Position numbers and translations under genes: made by a program. Below, piece after piece: positions 17,873 through 26,867 of a stretch of DNA of 62,811 nt (the first letter of the stretch is position 1; each line of letters starts with the position of its first letter). A model generated the notes under the pieces. It saw only the letters and a list, made by a program, of their open reading frames with translations, was not told the origin of the DNA and searched no databases. Source of the DNA: Desulfocapsaceae bacterium (GTDB taxonomy: Bacteria; Desulfobacterota; Desulfobulbia; Desulfobulbales; Desulfocapsaceae); assembly GCA_028697885.1 (NCBI GenBank), contig JAQVER010000007.1, positions 1 to 62,811 on the forward strand, given 5' to 3'.

Positions 17873-18880
17873 TTATCCTGGTAATATCCGTCTGAGCAGC
17901 AGCAGGACCATCAGAAACAGGGCGGAACCAACAAGCATCAGCCGGTTGGTAATCAGAATATCGCTATCCGCAAGCTCCCGCGTCCTCTCTCCCATGGTTG
18001 GCTTGGCAACTGCCTGGCCAAAATAGATGGATTCCCCGCCAAGTTGCACCCCCAAAGCCCCGGCCACCGCCGCCTCTGAATGACCGGAATTGGGGCTGGC
18101 GTGACATAATCGGTCACGGATAAAAATCCGCAGGGCACTCTTCCCATCAAGCCCAAGAAGAAAAGAGGCCACCACCAGGAGCAGACCACTGAGACGGGCA
18201 GGGATAAAATTGACCACATCATCCAGCCTGGCTGCAGTCCAGCCAAAGGCAAGATATCGCTCATTTTTATAGCCGAACATGGAATCCATGGTATTCACCG
18301 CCTTATACCCCATGGCGCAGAGGGCCGCCAGCACAACCGGGCTCATCTCCAGAAACGGGGCACAAATCCCTCCTATGACCGCGAAAAAAAGAGGGGCTGC
18401 CACCCCATCCACCATATTCTCGGCCACCGTTTCCACCGAGGCCCGAATCACCCCGGTCCGGTCAAGGGCTGCCGTATCCCGGCCCACAATCATCGCCACG
18501 GCCTGTTGTCCGGCCAGAAGACCAGATGCACCCTCCTGCTGCAGGGCCGCATAAACCTCCCGGCTATGACGGATCAGATCCCGAGCGGCAATGGAGGTAT
18601 AGATCAGAAAGACGGCCAGACCATCAGCCAGCAGGGGCGAAAACAGCGCGGCAGCCCACAACAGCATGGTAACTAGGCCAAGGGTCACTCCCAGGACAGC
18701 AAGAACCGTCGCCGCTCCCGCCAGTCGTTTGCCTATAAAAATCCTGCGAAAAAGCGCCTCCAATCTGACACAGAACCAGCCGATAATCCGTACAGGATGG
18801 GGGAACCAGCGGGGATCGCCCAGAAGCAGGTCAAGGGCCAGGGCGCAGAGGAGTTGCAGCTCGAAAATCTGAAAAAACAT
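17873..18880 (-). CDS. cbiB: adenosylcobinamide-phosphate synthase
   Basis: CbiB/CobD (B-type) is an integral membrane enzyme that joins aminopropanol phosphate to adenosylcobyric acid. The 335-residue product shows DLLLGDPRWFPHPVR at the N-terminus, VGRDTAALDRTGVIRASVET, ENMVDGVAAPLFF, KAVNTMDSMFGYKNERY and PNSGHSEAAVAGALGV, with several hydrophobic segments and a C-terminal membrane helix. It is the first gene of the operon. I searched its upstream region for a cobalamin riboswitch and found no convincing one. Confidence 0.96.
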   Translation of the reverse strand: MFFQIFELQLLCALALDLLLGDPRWFPHPVRIIGWFCVRLEALFRRIFIGKRLAGAATVLAVLGVTLGLVTMLLWAAALFSPLLADGLAVFLIYTSIAARDLIRHSREVYAALQQEGASGLLAGQQAVAMIVGRDTAALDRTGVIRASVETVAENMVDGVAAPLFFAVIGGICAPFLEMSPVVLAALCAMGYKAVNTMDSMFGYKNERYLAFGWTAARLDDVVNFIPARLSGLLLVVASFLLGLDGKSALRIFIRDRLCHASPNSGHSEAAVAGALGVQLGGESIYFGQAVAKPTMGERTRELADSDILITNRLMLVGSALFLMVLLLLRRILPG

Positions 18881-19307
18881 TAAATGCTCAACTATAAAGG
18901 GTACGCCGCACGTACCAATAAGGATTGGGTAAAATAATTTCTTTTTGTCTGCATCCTCATTCCCGTGATTGCAGACTGGAATGAATATATATCAATCATT
19001 GAATATTCTGTCCATCGATATGGGAAGCTGCCAGCCACTCCCTTTCAGGAAGCCACTGGCTCAGGCAGTGCGACCATAAGACAGCGAACGTCACGTCTAA
19101 TTTCCTTGACGAGTGTGACGGAATTATGAGAAGTTTAAAATAATAGTTGCAACTATCATCACACAAAAGAGGTGGCGGCAAACCGCAAGCCGCTCTCTCC
19201 TTGGCTCTTTGTTATACCCTGCTCTTGAAACGGAACAATGGAAACCACACCTGCTGGCTTGAGATCTTTCCTCTTGCCTCAATGTTCAATCAATGAAAGG
19301 AGATACG
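18881..19307. other. divergent intergenic region upstream of cbiB and the YIP1 gene
   Basis: About 430 bases without a gene, between two divergently read genes, so it should contain both promoters. It includes an imperfect GC-rich hairpin near 19050-19072 around a GCCACTG heptamer. That heptamer occurs in adenosylcobalamin riboswitches, but the other conserved boxes are not in place. Confidence 0.45.
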
Positions 19308-19838
19308 ATGACAACTTTTTTGAATCGGATGATTCATGCGGCAAAACTGGATGTCCATCTTTATGAAGAGGTTGAGGCAGACAAAGGGGCAATGTCCCAG
19401 GCCATGGGGGTTGTTGTTCTTTCCAGCATAGCCGCAGGAGTGGGCAGTATCGGCACCATAGGGATTAGCGGCATATTGTTCGGCACGCTCATCTCCCTTG
19501 GCGGCTGGTATATATGGGCCTATCTCACCTACCTCATCGGCACCAAGCTCCTGCCGGAACCGCAGACCGAGGCCGATCTCGGCCAATTGCTGCGCACCAC
19601 CGGCTTTTCGAGTTCACCCGGCTTGATTCGAATTTTGGGGATCATCCCAGGGGTGGGCACGGTGGTTTTTGCCGTGGCTTCAATCTGGATGCTGGTGGCA
19701 ATGGTTATCGCGGTCAGGCAGGCCCTTGATTACACGGGAACCCTGCGGGCCGTGGGAGTTTGCGCCATCGGCTGGATCATTCAGTTCCTGATAATGGTAG
19801 TGTTGTTTTCCCTTTTGGGTGGCCCGCCATCCATCTGA
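19308..19838 (+). CDS. YIP1 family membrane protein
   Basis: The 176-residue product has the YIP1 layout: a short amphipathic N-terminus (RMIHAAKLDVHLYEEVEAD) and five hydrophobic segments. Visible segments include VVVLSSIAAGVGSIG, LGGWYIWAYLTYLIG with the family's tyrosines, LIRILGIIPGVG, WMLVAMVIAVRQALDY and a last hydrophobic helix. The bacterial function is unknown. The ATG at 19308 has AAAGGAG well placed upstream, while the ATG at 19293 precedes that ribosome site. It is monocistronic and convergent with the ydbH-ynbE-ydbL operon. Confidence 0.85.
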   Translation: MTTFLNRMIHAAKLDVHLYEEVEADKGAMSQAMGVVVLSSIAAGVGSIGTIGISGILFGTLISLGGWYIWAYLTYLIGTKLLPEPQTEADLGQLLRTTGFSSSPGLIRILGIIPGVGTVVFAVASIWMLVAMVIAVRQALDYTGTLRAVGVCAIGWIIQFLIMVVLFSLLGGPPSI

Positions 19839-19912
19839 TGCTTTTATTGATGGAATAAGCAGAAATCATTCTTCAAATTCCTGTCCGGTATGGCTGGAAG
19901 GAATTGTTACTG

Positions 19913-20287
19913 TTATTTCTTATACCAGCGCCCATTTGCATCCTGCAGCCAGTGGCCGGACGGGGTTATCTCCTTGATCTGCTGAGCCCGCCGCCGCCCT
20001 ACCAGATCAGCAGTCGTGCCCTGCTGCTTGGCAATGGCCTGGTAAACCTGGAGGCGGTCATTGTTTTCTGCCCCCACCAGCGCCGCCTTTTCCTTGGCCG
20101 GCCCGACAAACTGCAGATAGCCAAGATTGTCTTCGCCGATTACACCCTTATTCTTCAGGGCTACGATCTCCGGCAGCCTTGCGGCCATGCGCTCTTTGAT
20201 GCCATTGGCGGCAACACTTGCGACAGAGGAAAAAAGCAGGACCGAAATCAAACCGAAGAGCATAAAAAACAAACGTTGTCTTTGCAT
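19913..20287 (-). CDS. ydbL: YdbL family (DUF1318) periplasmic protein
   Basis: The 124-residue product has a signal peptide (LFGLISVLLFSSVASVAA) and the DUF1318 core IKERMAARLPEIVALKNKG then IGEDNLGYLQF. In E. coli ydbL follows ydbH and ynbE, and the three proteins work together in inter-membrane phospholipid homeostasis, with YdbL acting as an accessory factor. The same gene order is seen here. The ATG at 20287 is chosen because a GTG/ATG pair further upstream would put charged residues before the signal. It is the last gene of the operon, 25 bases after ynbE. Confidence 0.88.
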   Translation of the reverse strand: MQRQRLFFMLFGLISVLLFSSVASVAANGIKERMAARLPEIVALKNKGVIGEDNLGYLQFVGPAKEKAALVGAENNDRLQVYQAIAKQQGTTADLVGRRRAQQIKEITPSGHWLQDANGRWYKK

Positions 20288-20312
20288 TTTTATCACCAAT
20301 TGTGTGTATTTT

Positions 20313-20510
20313 TTATTTCAGCTTCTCGGTAGCAGCCTTGTCCAGATCGCCGAAGAAATCATCCAAGGCCCGATCCACCTTGATGTTGACATCGATAGTG
20401 ATGTGGATGGGTTTTATCTCAACGGGCGCCACCTCTATTTCATGATGGGTACATCCTGGCAGCAGCAAGGCCAAGGCCACCAGCAGTAGTAAACTTCTTT
20501 TTTTCTTCAT
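20313..20510 (-). CDS. ynbE: YnbE-like lipoprotein
   Basis: This 65-residue lipoprotein has a basic N-terminus (MKKKRS), a hydrophobic core and a lipobox ending LLPGCTHH. A short mature part (VEIKPIHITIDVNIKVD) matches YnbE. In E. coli YnbE is an outer-membrane lipoprotein that pairs with the AsmA-like YdbH to complete a lipid bridge. The ATG at 20510 follows AGGAG by five bases; an upstream GTG overlaps that site. It lies 16 bases after ydbH. Confidence 0.87.
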   Translation of the reverse strand: MKKKRSLLLLVALALLLPGCTHHEIEVAPVEIKPIHITIDVNIKVDRALDDFFGDLDKAATEKLK

Positions 20511-20526
20511 CAACACTCCTTTTCCC

Positions 20527-22653
20527 TCACTGGGTCATTTTATACAATTTCTGTATGCCACCACCATACTCAAGGATTTTCTCAAACGGCAGACGCAAAT
20601 TCATATCAAGAAGAATGGGATGGGTTATTCCCCCAGTTTCTTCCGCCTGCAGACGGGTCAAGCTGCCGAGCTGACTATTGTAACGGAAAGGTATCGGATG
20701 GAGCGGCTGGCCGTCAAGCTTTATCTGCAGCAGAAGCTCTTCCCCCTCACTGCTGAGCAGCAGCTTGGCTGAATTGTAATGGAAATCCTTCAGGGCCTCA
20801 CCGGCAAAATCAAGCTGGGAGAACTGCGGACTCTCCTTGGGAATCCCGGCAGTCAACAGCCCAAGGTCCCCAATGCGGATATTGCCGCCCTCACCGGCGG
20901 GTGAGGAGAGCAGACCCTCGACAAAACGCATCCTACCGTCGACAACCGTTATGGGAATCCTGCCGTTCAAGATACCTTCACCCTTTGCCCTTTGTACACC
21001 AAACTGGGCAAAAAGGCTGGCAAGACTCAGGCGGTCACACACTAAAGTCATCTCATAATCACTGAGGTTAGTGCTCAATCGCAGGGACTCGGTGGAGACA
21101 TGGCCGTCGCACCAGGCAAAAACACCTTTCTCCAACAGCAGAGAGTTGGGCGATTCTATCTGGAAGGCAAATTTCCCGTCGGCAAAGGCAAGATTGCCGA
21201 CCTTAGCTGTGGCAAAGGTCAGAGACTGGGCCGGCAGGCTCCTTGTCTGAAAAAGATCAGGGAGCGCCAGAGAAAGGTTGAGGCCGGACACCACAATCTC
21301 CCGTTTGGGCAGCTCCAGGCGCGTATTGGCAAGCTGCAGCTGCAGCTCCCCGTTCCTGGCGCCTCTGGAGAAAGTACCGGCAGCCTGCAATCCGAATTCA
21401 CCGGCAAGGGTTATCTCCTGCCTTGCCTTGACAAACCTCCCCAGATTAAAGGCGACGAACTTCTGTCTGGGTACAGAAAGCTGCAGAGATCCGTACAGAC
21501 CGCTTACGGGTGAGCGGCCCACCTCTCCCTTGATCTTTACGCGAATCCCCTCCAGGGCCTTGCTGTCATGGCTGCCAGCAAAAACAATTCCCTCTGCCTG
21601 CTGCTCTACCGTAAGCGAAATACCGCCCAGATCCTGGCCGTTCAACATAATCCGGGCAAGTTGCAGAGAACCGGAGCCACTGCCTCCCTTGTCGGCAAGG
21701 AACCCTTCGCCACTAAGTTGTGAAACCGTTAACTCAACCGGGGAGTGCAGCGCCAGACCATTGCATTCAAAATGAAATTTACCATCGGCCACGGAGAGCG
21801 CGAAAAGAAATGGCGGCGCATCTTCAGCCCCGGCGCCATTGAGGCGCCAACTGTTGTTTTCACCTCTCAGGGCGAATTGTTCAATCTCACAATGCAGAGC
21901 AAGAGAGCTGATGGCAAACGGCTTCAGCCCCACCCTGCCTTCGGCGGCAAACTGCAGCCGACCGCTGAGATCCTGCCCCAGAAAAGCGGCTATGAATGTC
22001 AGAGGGAAATCGTTGGTTTCCACCTTGAAACTGAGTATACCGTCCGCCACCGCTGCCTTGAGGGCGATGGCAAGCTCCTGGCCTTGGGGATGGAGTGTGA
22101 GCGAACCGGTCAACGTCCTACTACCGTTTCCCCTGTTCTCATTTTCCTGGTCAAGCTGCAGGCTGAAAGGCCATTGTTCCATGCGGCCAGACACCCCGTA
22201 ACGGAGCTGGCCATTGGTGAGGACGAGGTGACCGATGGTACCTGGCACGGAAAAATCCGACGTTCCTGATGGCTTCACGACCCCTTCATTTTTGGAAAAA
22301 CCCGTCAAAACAAAGCCGCCTTCCCCCCATTCTCCCTGGATCAGCAACCCATCAAGGACCAGGCGCTCGACATGGCGGCTAAAAAGGCCGGGCAGAGAAT
22401 AATTGAGGTGCAGAGAATCAATGCGCAGTGCGGGCCTCTCGGGGTCTCCCAGAACAATCGCCTCCAGATCGGCCCCGGAAATGCCGACCCGACGCACCGT
22501 ACAGGAAAAAGGCTGTTCCGGCAGGGACTTGGCCACTAGATGTTCTATGCCTTTTTCCACTAGCGTCGGGAGACTGACCCACCCCACAGCCAATAAGGCC
22601 AGCAGTGCCAATGCCCCTGCACCCAGCATCCAAGCCAGCTGTTTTTTCACCAT
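20527..22653 (-). CDS. ydbH: AsmA-like YdbH family inter-membrane lipid transport protein
   Basis: The product is 708 residues. It has one N-terminal membrane helix (WMLGAGALALLALLAVGWV) and a long beta-rich periplasmic region typical of AsmA-like bridge proteins, with a C-terminal dicarboxylate-type domain near SPAGEGGNIRIGDLGLL and a final helix. The length is somewhat below that of E. coli YdbH. The assignment is supported by the order ydbH-ynbE-ydbL. The ATG at 22653 follows a strong GGAAGGAG; an in-frame start ten codons earlier lacks one. It is the first gene of the operon. Confidence 0.85.
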   Translation of the reverse strand: MVKKQLAWMLGAGALALLALLAVGWVSLPTLVEKGIEHLVAKSLPEQPFSCTVRRVGISGADLEAIVLGDPERPALRIDSLHLNYSLPGLFSRHVERLVLDGLLIQGEWGEGGFVLTGFSKNEGVVKPSGTSDFSVPGTIGHLVLTNGQLRYGVSGRMEQWPFSLQLDQENENRGNGSRTLTGSLTLHPQGQELAIALKAAVADGILSFKVETNDFPLTFIAAFLGQDLSGRLQFAAEGRVGLKPFAISSLALHCEIEQFALRGENNSWRLNGAGAEDAPPFLFALSVADGKFHFECNGLALHSPVELTVSQLSGEGFLADKGGSGSGSLQLARIMLNGQDLGGISLTVEQQAEGIVFAGSHDSKALEGIRVKIKGEVGRSPVSGLYGSLQLSVPRQKFVAFNLGRFVKARQEITLAGEFGLQAAGTFSRGARNGELQLQLANTRLELPKREIVVSGLNLSLALPDLFQTRSLPAQSLTFATAKVGNLAFADGKFAFQIESPNSLLLEKGVFAWCDGHVSTESLRLSTNLSDYEMTLVCDRLSLASLFAQFGVQRAKGEGILNGRIPITVVDGRMRFVEGLLSSPAGEGGNIRIGDLGLLTAGIPKESPQFSQLDFAGEALKDFHYNSAKLLLSSEGEELLLQIKLDGQPLHPIPFRYNSQLGSLTRLQAEETGGITHPILLDMNLRLPFEKILEYGGGIQKLYKMTQ

Positions 22654-22734
22654 GCAACTCCTTCCCGATTCGCCAGGGTCCAAATGGTCTTCCTACCAAA
22701 AGGACACTATAACAGAAAAGGGAGTGGAAAGCTC

Positions 22735-23406
22735 TCAGGCCAAAGCCTTTTTCAGCGGACAATCTCCGGCAATATCCTGCCCCTGCCGATAGGCCTGCAA
22801 GAGCTCGACAGATCTGGCAGCCAGCAGCCTGCGCACCTCTCTTCTTCTGCCCTTGATCCTGGCGATGTTCATTGAGTCGTATGCCGTGGTCTGGTGGCGC
22901 ATCCAGGCAATCACTGCGGCCTCGGCGCGTCTGGCAATGGGGATGCGTACGGTCCGGGCTACAGTGCCACTGCCCACCGGGGTTGCATGAGCGCTGATTT
23001 TTTCCGCGAGAAGTGCAGCCTCGGCCTGATAGCGCGGATGAAAAGCGAGAAAACGGATGACCTCAGCAGAGAATTCCCCCACATAAGTCTCTTGCTTGGC
23101 CTCACGTCTGACAAGATCGTTTTTCCGCCTTCTCTCATATTCAGGGCTCGATCTCTTGGCCTCGACCTCCTGTTGCGATTGCAGGACATGCGCCTCTTTG
23201 GCCCAGATCCCCTTTACAATCAACCTTTTTCCTTTGCGTACCTGGACGACCCAGGTCTCGCCCTTGGCCTTGACACTTCTGGTTATGGCAGCATCTCCAG
23301 CCGGGAGAAAGACCCAATCCTCGGGGGGATTAAGCCGTTCACCTGCTTCCGAAAAAACCGTTCCTTGCACCCGACCGGGCAGCACTACTCGATGAATATG
23401 CGCCAT
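22735..23406 (-). CDS. DUF2293 domain protein
   Basis: The product is about 223 residues. The C-terminal part matches DUF2293: FLAFHPRYQAEAALLAEKIS, HATPVGSGTVARTVRIP, RRAEAAVIAWMRHQTTAYD and IKGRRREVRRLLAARS. An N-terminal part with WVFLPAGDAAITRSVKA forms a short beta-rich domain before a basic linker. DUF2293 proteins have no established function; the basic residues would suit nucleic-acid binding, but that is a guess. The start is uncertain: ATG at 23406 is chosen from domain layout, with in-frame starts further upstream. Confidence 0.8.
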   Translation of the reverse strand: MAHIHRVVLPGRVQGTVFSEAGERLNPPEDWVFLPAGDAAITRSVKAKGETWVVQVRKGKRLIVKGIWAKEAHVLQSQQEVEAKRSSPEYERRRKNDLVRREAKQETYVGEFSAEVIRFLAFHPRYQAEAALLAEKISAHATPVGSGTVARTVRIPIARRAEAAVIAWMRHQTTAYDSMNIARIKGRRREVRRLLAARSVELLQAYRQGQDIAGDCPLKKALA

Positions 23407-23568
23407 AATTTTAGTGGCCGTTAAGAAATAACCCATACTTTTTATCCATTTCTTTACGGCCACTTATGCCGATAATGACAATAATCGTAGTAGTTATTTT
23501 TGAACGACGGCTTAACAGAGTGAAAAATGAGGAATAAATAGCCAGGAAAAGCTTCAGCACCCAGAAGG

Positions 23569-25146
23569 CTATTCTACCGACACCTGAACTTCCACCGCCC
23601 TGATGGCATCGGCAGCAGAGCTGGTTATCCCGCCGGTATAGCCAGAACCTTCACCGATAGGATAAAGATTTTTGATAGTAACGGATTCATATCTTTCATT
23701 GCGTTGAATGCGTACCGGAGAGGAAGTTCTGGTTTCCGCCGCCAGCAGGATTGCCTGATTGGAGACAAAGAGGGGAACTTGCTCTCTCCATTTATGAAAG
23801 GCGGCCGACAGCTCCTCCACCACAAATCCGGGAAATATCTGCTTCATATCGGCAGAAACCACCCCCATCTTATAGGAGGTTTGATGCAGGCCGGCAGAGC
23901 TGCTCTCACCCAAAAATGCCATCAGATTCTGGGCCGGGACCTGCCAGTTGCCACCGCCTGCGGCAAAGGCCTTGCGCTCAATATCCTTCTGCAGCTCAAT
24001 ACCCGCCAAAGGACTAGATGATGGATAATCTTCCACATGACAGCTCACCACCAGGGCGGCATTGGAAAAGGGCGACGACCGCTGAGAATAGCTCATCCCG
24101 TTGAGAACCAGCATGCCGGGCTCCGATGAGGCATTCACGACCTCTCCGCCCGGGCACATGCAGAAGGTATAGACCCCGCGCCGGATCTGCCGGTTGGTAT
24201 AATTCAAGGAATAGGTGGCAGCCCCCAGGCCCGGAAAATCTTTGTATTTATGACCATAACGCATCAGATTAATGGTCTCCACAGGATGCTCAATCCTTAC
24301 TCCCACTGCAATCGGCCGCTGCTCAAGGGCCACCCCCTTTTCATTGAGCATTGCCACGGTATCGCGGGCCGAATGTCCCAAGGCAATATAGATACTGGAA
24401 GCAAGATATTCCCTGTCGCCGTTGATGATAATACCGGTGGCTCTGCCCTCTGCAATCAGCAGGTCGGTCATCTTGGAGCTATACAAAATTTCCCCGCCCC
24501 GCTCCAGGATATAGAGCCGTATATTGCGAACGATCCGGCACAGGACATCCGTACCCAGATGGGGTTTGCTGATGTAGCCTATTTCAGCCGGTGCCCCGAA
24601 TTTGATAAAGGTCTGGAGGACCCGATTGACATAGCTGGTGTTATTATTGCGCCGGGAAAAGAGCTTACCGTCCGAGTATGAACCTGCCCCCCCTTCCCCA
24701 AACTGGATGTTGGATTCAGGGTCGAGTTTCCTCGCTCTTATAAAGCGTTGCACATCAAGGGAGCGTTCCTCTATCTTTTTGCCTCGTTCAAAGATGAGGG
24801 GTTTAAATCCATAATCAATCAGTTCAAGGGCCGCAAACATACCGGCCGGACCGAAGCCCACGATTATCGGCCTATCCTTCCTGTCTGCTGTTTTCCTCTC
24901 TGACTGTATTGCTTCGATGTAAAGCGGGAACTTCTGCCTGTTGGCAAAGCTGTCATCAGTCGAGACAACAATGGAAACCTTATAAAAAAGCTGCTCACTA
25001 TTGCCCAGATCAAGGGATTTACTCAGAATTTTGGCGATGACAATATCGTCCTCCCCTGTTTGCATCTTTTGGGAGGCGGCATGAATATAGGCATCCATGC
25101 CGTCTTGTTCGATGGGAATGTGCAGATTGTTCAGTATCAAGTTCAA
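23569..25146 (-). CDS. FAD-dependent dehydrogenase of the COG2509 type
   Basis: The 525-residue protein has an N-terminal domain of about 95 residues, then the FAD-binding motif IIVGFGPAGMFAALEL, an ERGKKIEERSLDV segment, NIQFGEGGAGSYSDGKL and a C-terminal FAD motif GEGSGYTGGITSSAADAIRA. This is the layout of uncharacterised NAD(P)/FAD oxidoreductases (COG2509). The substrate is unknown. A conserved CMCPGGEVVNASSE block contains two cysteines close to the flavin region. It stands alone and is divergent from the rubredoxin-like gene at 25394. Confidence 0.9.
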   Translation of the reverse strand: MNLILNNLHIPIEQDGMDAYIHAASQKMQTGEDDIVIAKILSKSLDLGNSEQLFYKVSIVVSTDDSFANRQKFPLYIEAIQSERKTADRKDRPIIVGFGPAGMFAALELIDYGFKPLIFERGKKIEERSLDVQRFIRARKLDPESNIQFGEGGAGSYSDGKLFSRRNNNTSYVNRVLQTFIKFGAPAEIGYISKPHLGTDVLCRIVRNIRLYILERGGEILYSSKMTDLLIAEGRATGIIINGDREYLASSIYIALGHSARDTVAMLNEKGVALEQRPIAVGVRIEHPVETINLMRYGHKYKDFPGLGAATYSLNYTNRQIRRGVYTFCMCPGGEVVNASSEPGMLVLNGMSYSQRSSPFSNAALVVSCHVEDYPSSSPLAGIELQKDIERKAFAAGGGNWQVPAQNLMAFLGESSSAGLHQTSYKMGVVSADMKQIFPGFVVEELSAAFHKWREQVPLFVSNQAILLAAETRTSSPVRIQRNERYESVTIKNLYPIGEGSGYTGGITSSAADAIRAVEVQVSVE

Positions 25147-25393
25147 GGGAACGTTCCTCTCATTTTTGCCATGGTCCCCTCTTTTTGCGGGTTCTCAAGA
25201 TCCTTCACTGATTATCATCCTCCGTTGCACATTGCTATTTTAATTTCACTATGCTTCAATATAATATGAAGGTGCTCCTATAAAATATGAGGTTGCTATC
25301 ATCTCACGATGAGTTGAAGAGACCTCTTCCCCATTACCTTCTAGTGACATCCCGTCATGCCTTGATCAACACCTGACGCAAAGGAGTCTATTT

Positions 25394-25666
25394 ATGAGTG
25401 AGATAAAACAGGGTAAATGCGAAGAATGCGGCAAGGATTATAAGGATATATTGACCGTCTGTGGCCATTGCGGCTATTCGCCCCATGGTTCGTTTACAAC
25501 CGCAGCTTCCGATCCGTACTGGAAATGTGGGAATTGTGGCAGGACCGTACAGGCTGCAAATCCTCCTGAGAGATGTCCGGGATGTGGAGAAATCTGCGAC
25601 TTTAAAAATGTGACCTGCTATGACCCCGCCTGTGGCGGTCCTGGAAACAGTGACCCCAGGCTTTAA
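25394..25666 (+). CDS. rubredoxin-like/zinc-ribbon protein
   Basis: The 90-residue product carries four CxxC-type pairs: CEECG, CGHCG, KCGNCG and CPGCG, plus two late cysteines in CYDPACGG. The central YWKCGNCGRTVQAANPPERC block resembles the rubredoxin-like domain of rubrerythrins and related redox proteins. The first pair with CGHCG may be a separate zinc ribbon. It could carry electrons for the divergent flavoprotein, but this is inference from proximity. AAGGAG lies ten bases before the ATG. Confidence 0.8.
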   Translation: MSEIKQGKCEECGKDYKDILTVCGHCGYSPHGSFTTAASDPYWKCGNCGRTVQAANPPERCPGCGEICDFKNVTCYDPACGGPGNSDPRL

Positions 25667-26160
25667 ATTTATACCAACGATATAATATCCATATTCACAA
25701 GAAAAATATATCGTCTACCACATTAACATAATCAATGGACAACTCATCATACACGGAGAGAGATAAGTACTGCTGACGATGACGGCTGGTAAAGACAAGC
25801 CCTGTGCTGCGATTATTCACTAAACGGCACCTGGAAAAATCAGGGCCCTTGCTCAAGATCAAGGCGTGAAGAAAATTTTACCGCAGGCATATCTTTGATA
25901 CCCCGAGGATAAAATTTTATGAACAACGCAAAGCTTGGACCAAAAGACCATCTTCCAAGATACACTAAAGAAAACTCACAGCCTTAACAACCGTCATCAT
26001 CTACGAGTGGACAGGGAGGAGGGGAGACGAGGGGAAATCCGCCCTTACCTCTGGCAGGACTCAGTCTCAGACATTAACTATGAATAGCTGAGACCTTTGC
26101 CCGCGAGAGACAGCACAGGGATATCGAATCCCAGCCTGAATCGCTCCCTTGCAGCACGGA
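25667..26160. other. intergenic region with an interrupted hairpin and inserted palindromic element
   Basis: No gene. The 3' hairpin of the repeat-protein gene family starts at 25779 (ATGACGG) and ends at 25997 (CCGTCAT), and is interrupted by a 138-bp element at 25825-25962. The uninterrupted version is at 38202-38269. The rest of the gap shows nothing I recognise. Confidence 0.75.
25825..25962. mobile_element. MITE-like palindromic element, copy 1, with 7-bp target duplication
   Basis: This 138-bp noncoding segment is an imperfect inverted repeat along its length, with inner AAAATTTTA/TAAAATTTT arms. It is flanked by direct repeats CACTAAA at 25818-25824 and 25963-25969. The matching hairpin at 38202-38269 has a single CACTAAA and no insert, which identifies the element ends. 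A related copy is at 39071-39205. It encodes no protein, so it would need a transposase in trans. Confidence 0.8.
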
Positions 26161-26640
26161 TCAGCGTCCCCTGCCTCCACCACCGGACCCCATACCCCCG
26201 CCACCGGACCCCATTCCACCTCCACCTGATCCCATACCTCCACCGGTCCCCATCCCACTGCCTGTTCCCATCATTCCCCCTCTGACAGGTGGCTCTTGGG
26301 GCAGGGTCACACCCTGTTCCCTGGCTCGCTCTTGCATGCGCAGATGATGTTCATTGCGAATCTGTTCTCGCTCCATAGCTGTTTTCGCAGAACGCATTTT
26401 GGCACGAAATTCTGTTCGTTCTTGTTGGGTCATGAGCTGACTTCCATAGATTTGATCACGGTCTTGCATCTGTAGTCTGTCCTGAATCCGATCTTGGTCC
26501 TGATCTGGGGTTTGGAGTCTGTCCTGCGTTTGCAGCCTGTCCCGGTCCTGCAGACGATCCTGGTCCGCTGCCAGTGTCAACCCGGCAGATAATGACATGA
26601 CACCTACCAAAGCGGAAAGCACTAACGTGTTTCGTTTCAT
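26161..26640 (-). CDS. exported low-complexity protein, DQDR/Gly-rich, paralogue A
   Basis: The 159-residue product has a signal peptide (MKRNTLVLSALVGVMSLSAG), a stretch built from DQDR/LQTQDRLQ repeats (about residues 25-65), a helical charged part (ERTEFRAKMRSAKTAMEREQ) and a glycine-rich tail made of three MGSGGGG units. I know no function. The signal peptide and the DNA before the gene are nearly the same as those of paralogue B at 38432-38890, so the two arose by duplication. Downstream, a shared hairpin is split here by a mobile palindromic element. Confidence 0.8.
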   Translation of the reverse strand: MKRNTLVLSALVGVMSLSAGLTLAADQDRLQDRDRLQTQDRLQTPDQDQDRIQDRLQMQDRDQIYGSQLMTQQERTEFRAKMRSAKTAMEREQIRNEHHLRMQERAREQGVTLPQEPPVRGGMMGTGSGMGTGGGMGSGGGGMGSGGGGMGSGGGGRGR

Positions 26641-26867
26641 GATTTACTCCCCTATTGGGTTGTCTGGATACTAACGCCATGGTCAATGCAACCCGTTCAA
26701 TGGCCAGGAACAACATCTACAACAACCGGCACGAACGATTCATACCGATTGAGTTACCGATTACGCACGGTTCACCTTTACAGTTACCAGTGGCATCTCT
26801 TGAGCAACAGAACTAATACAAACTTCACCATACTTTAAGGCTACGACAGACAATGCACACTACTCAC

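Noticed and set aside
19021-19081. GCCACTG heptamer near cbiB, possible cobalamin riboswitch
   Set aside because: The other conserved boxes of the adenosylcobalamin riboswitch are missing or out of order on both strands.
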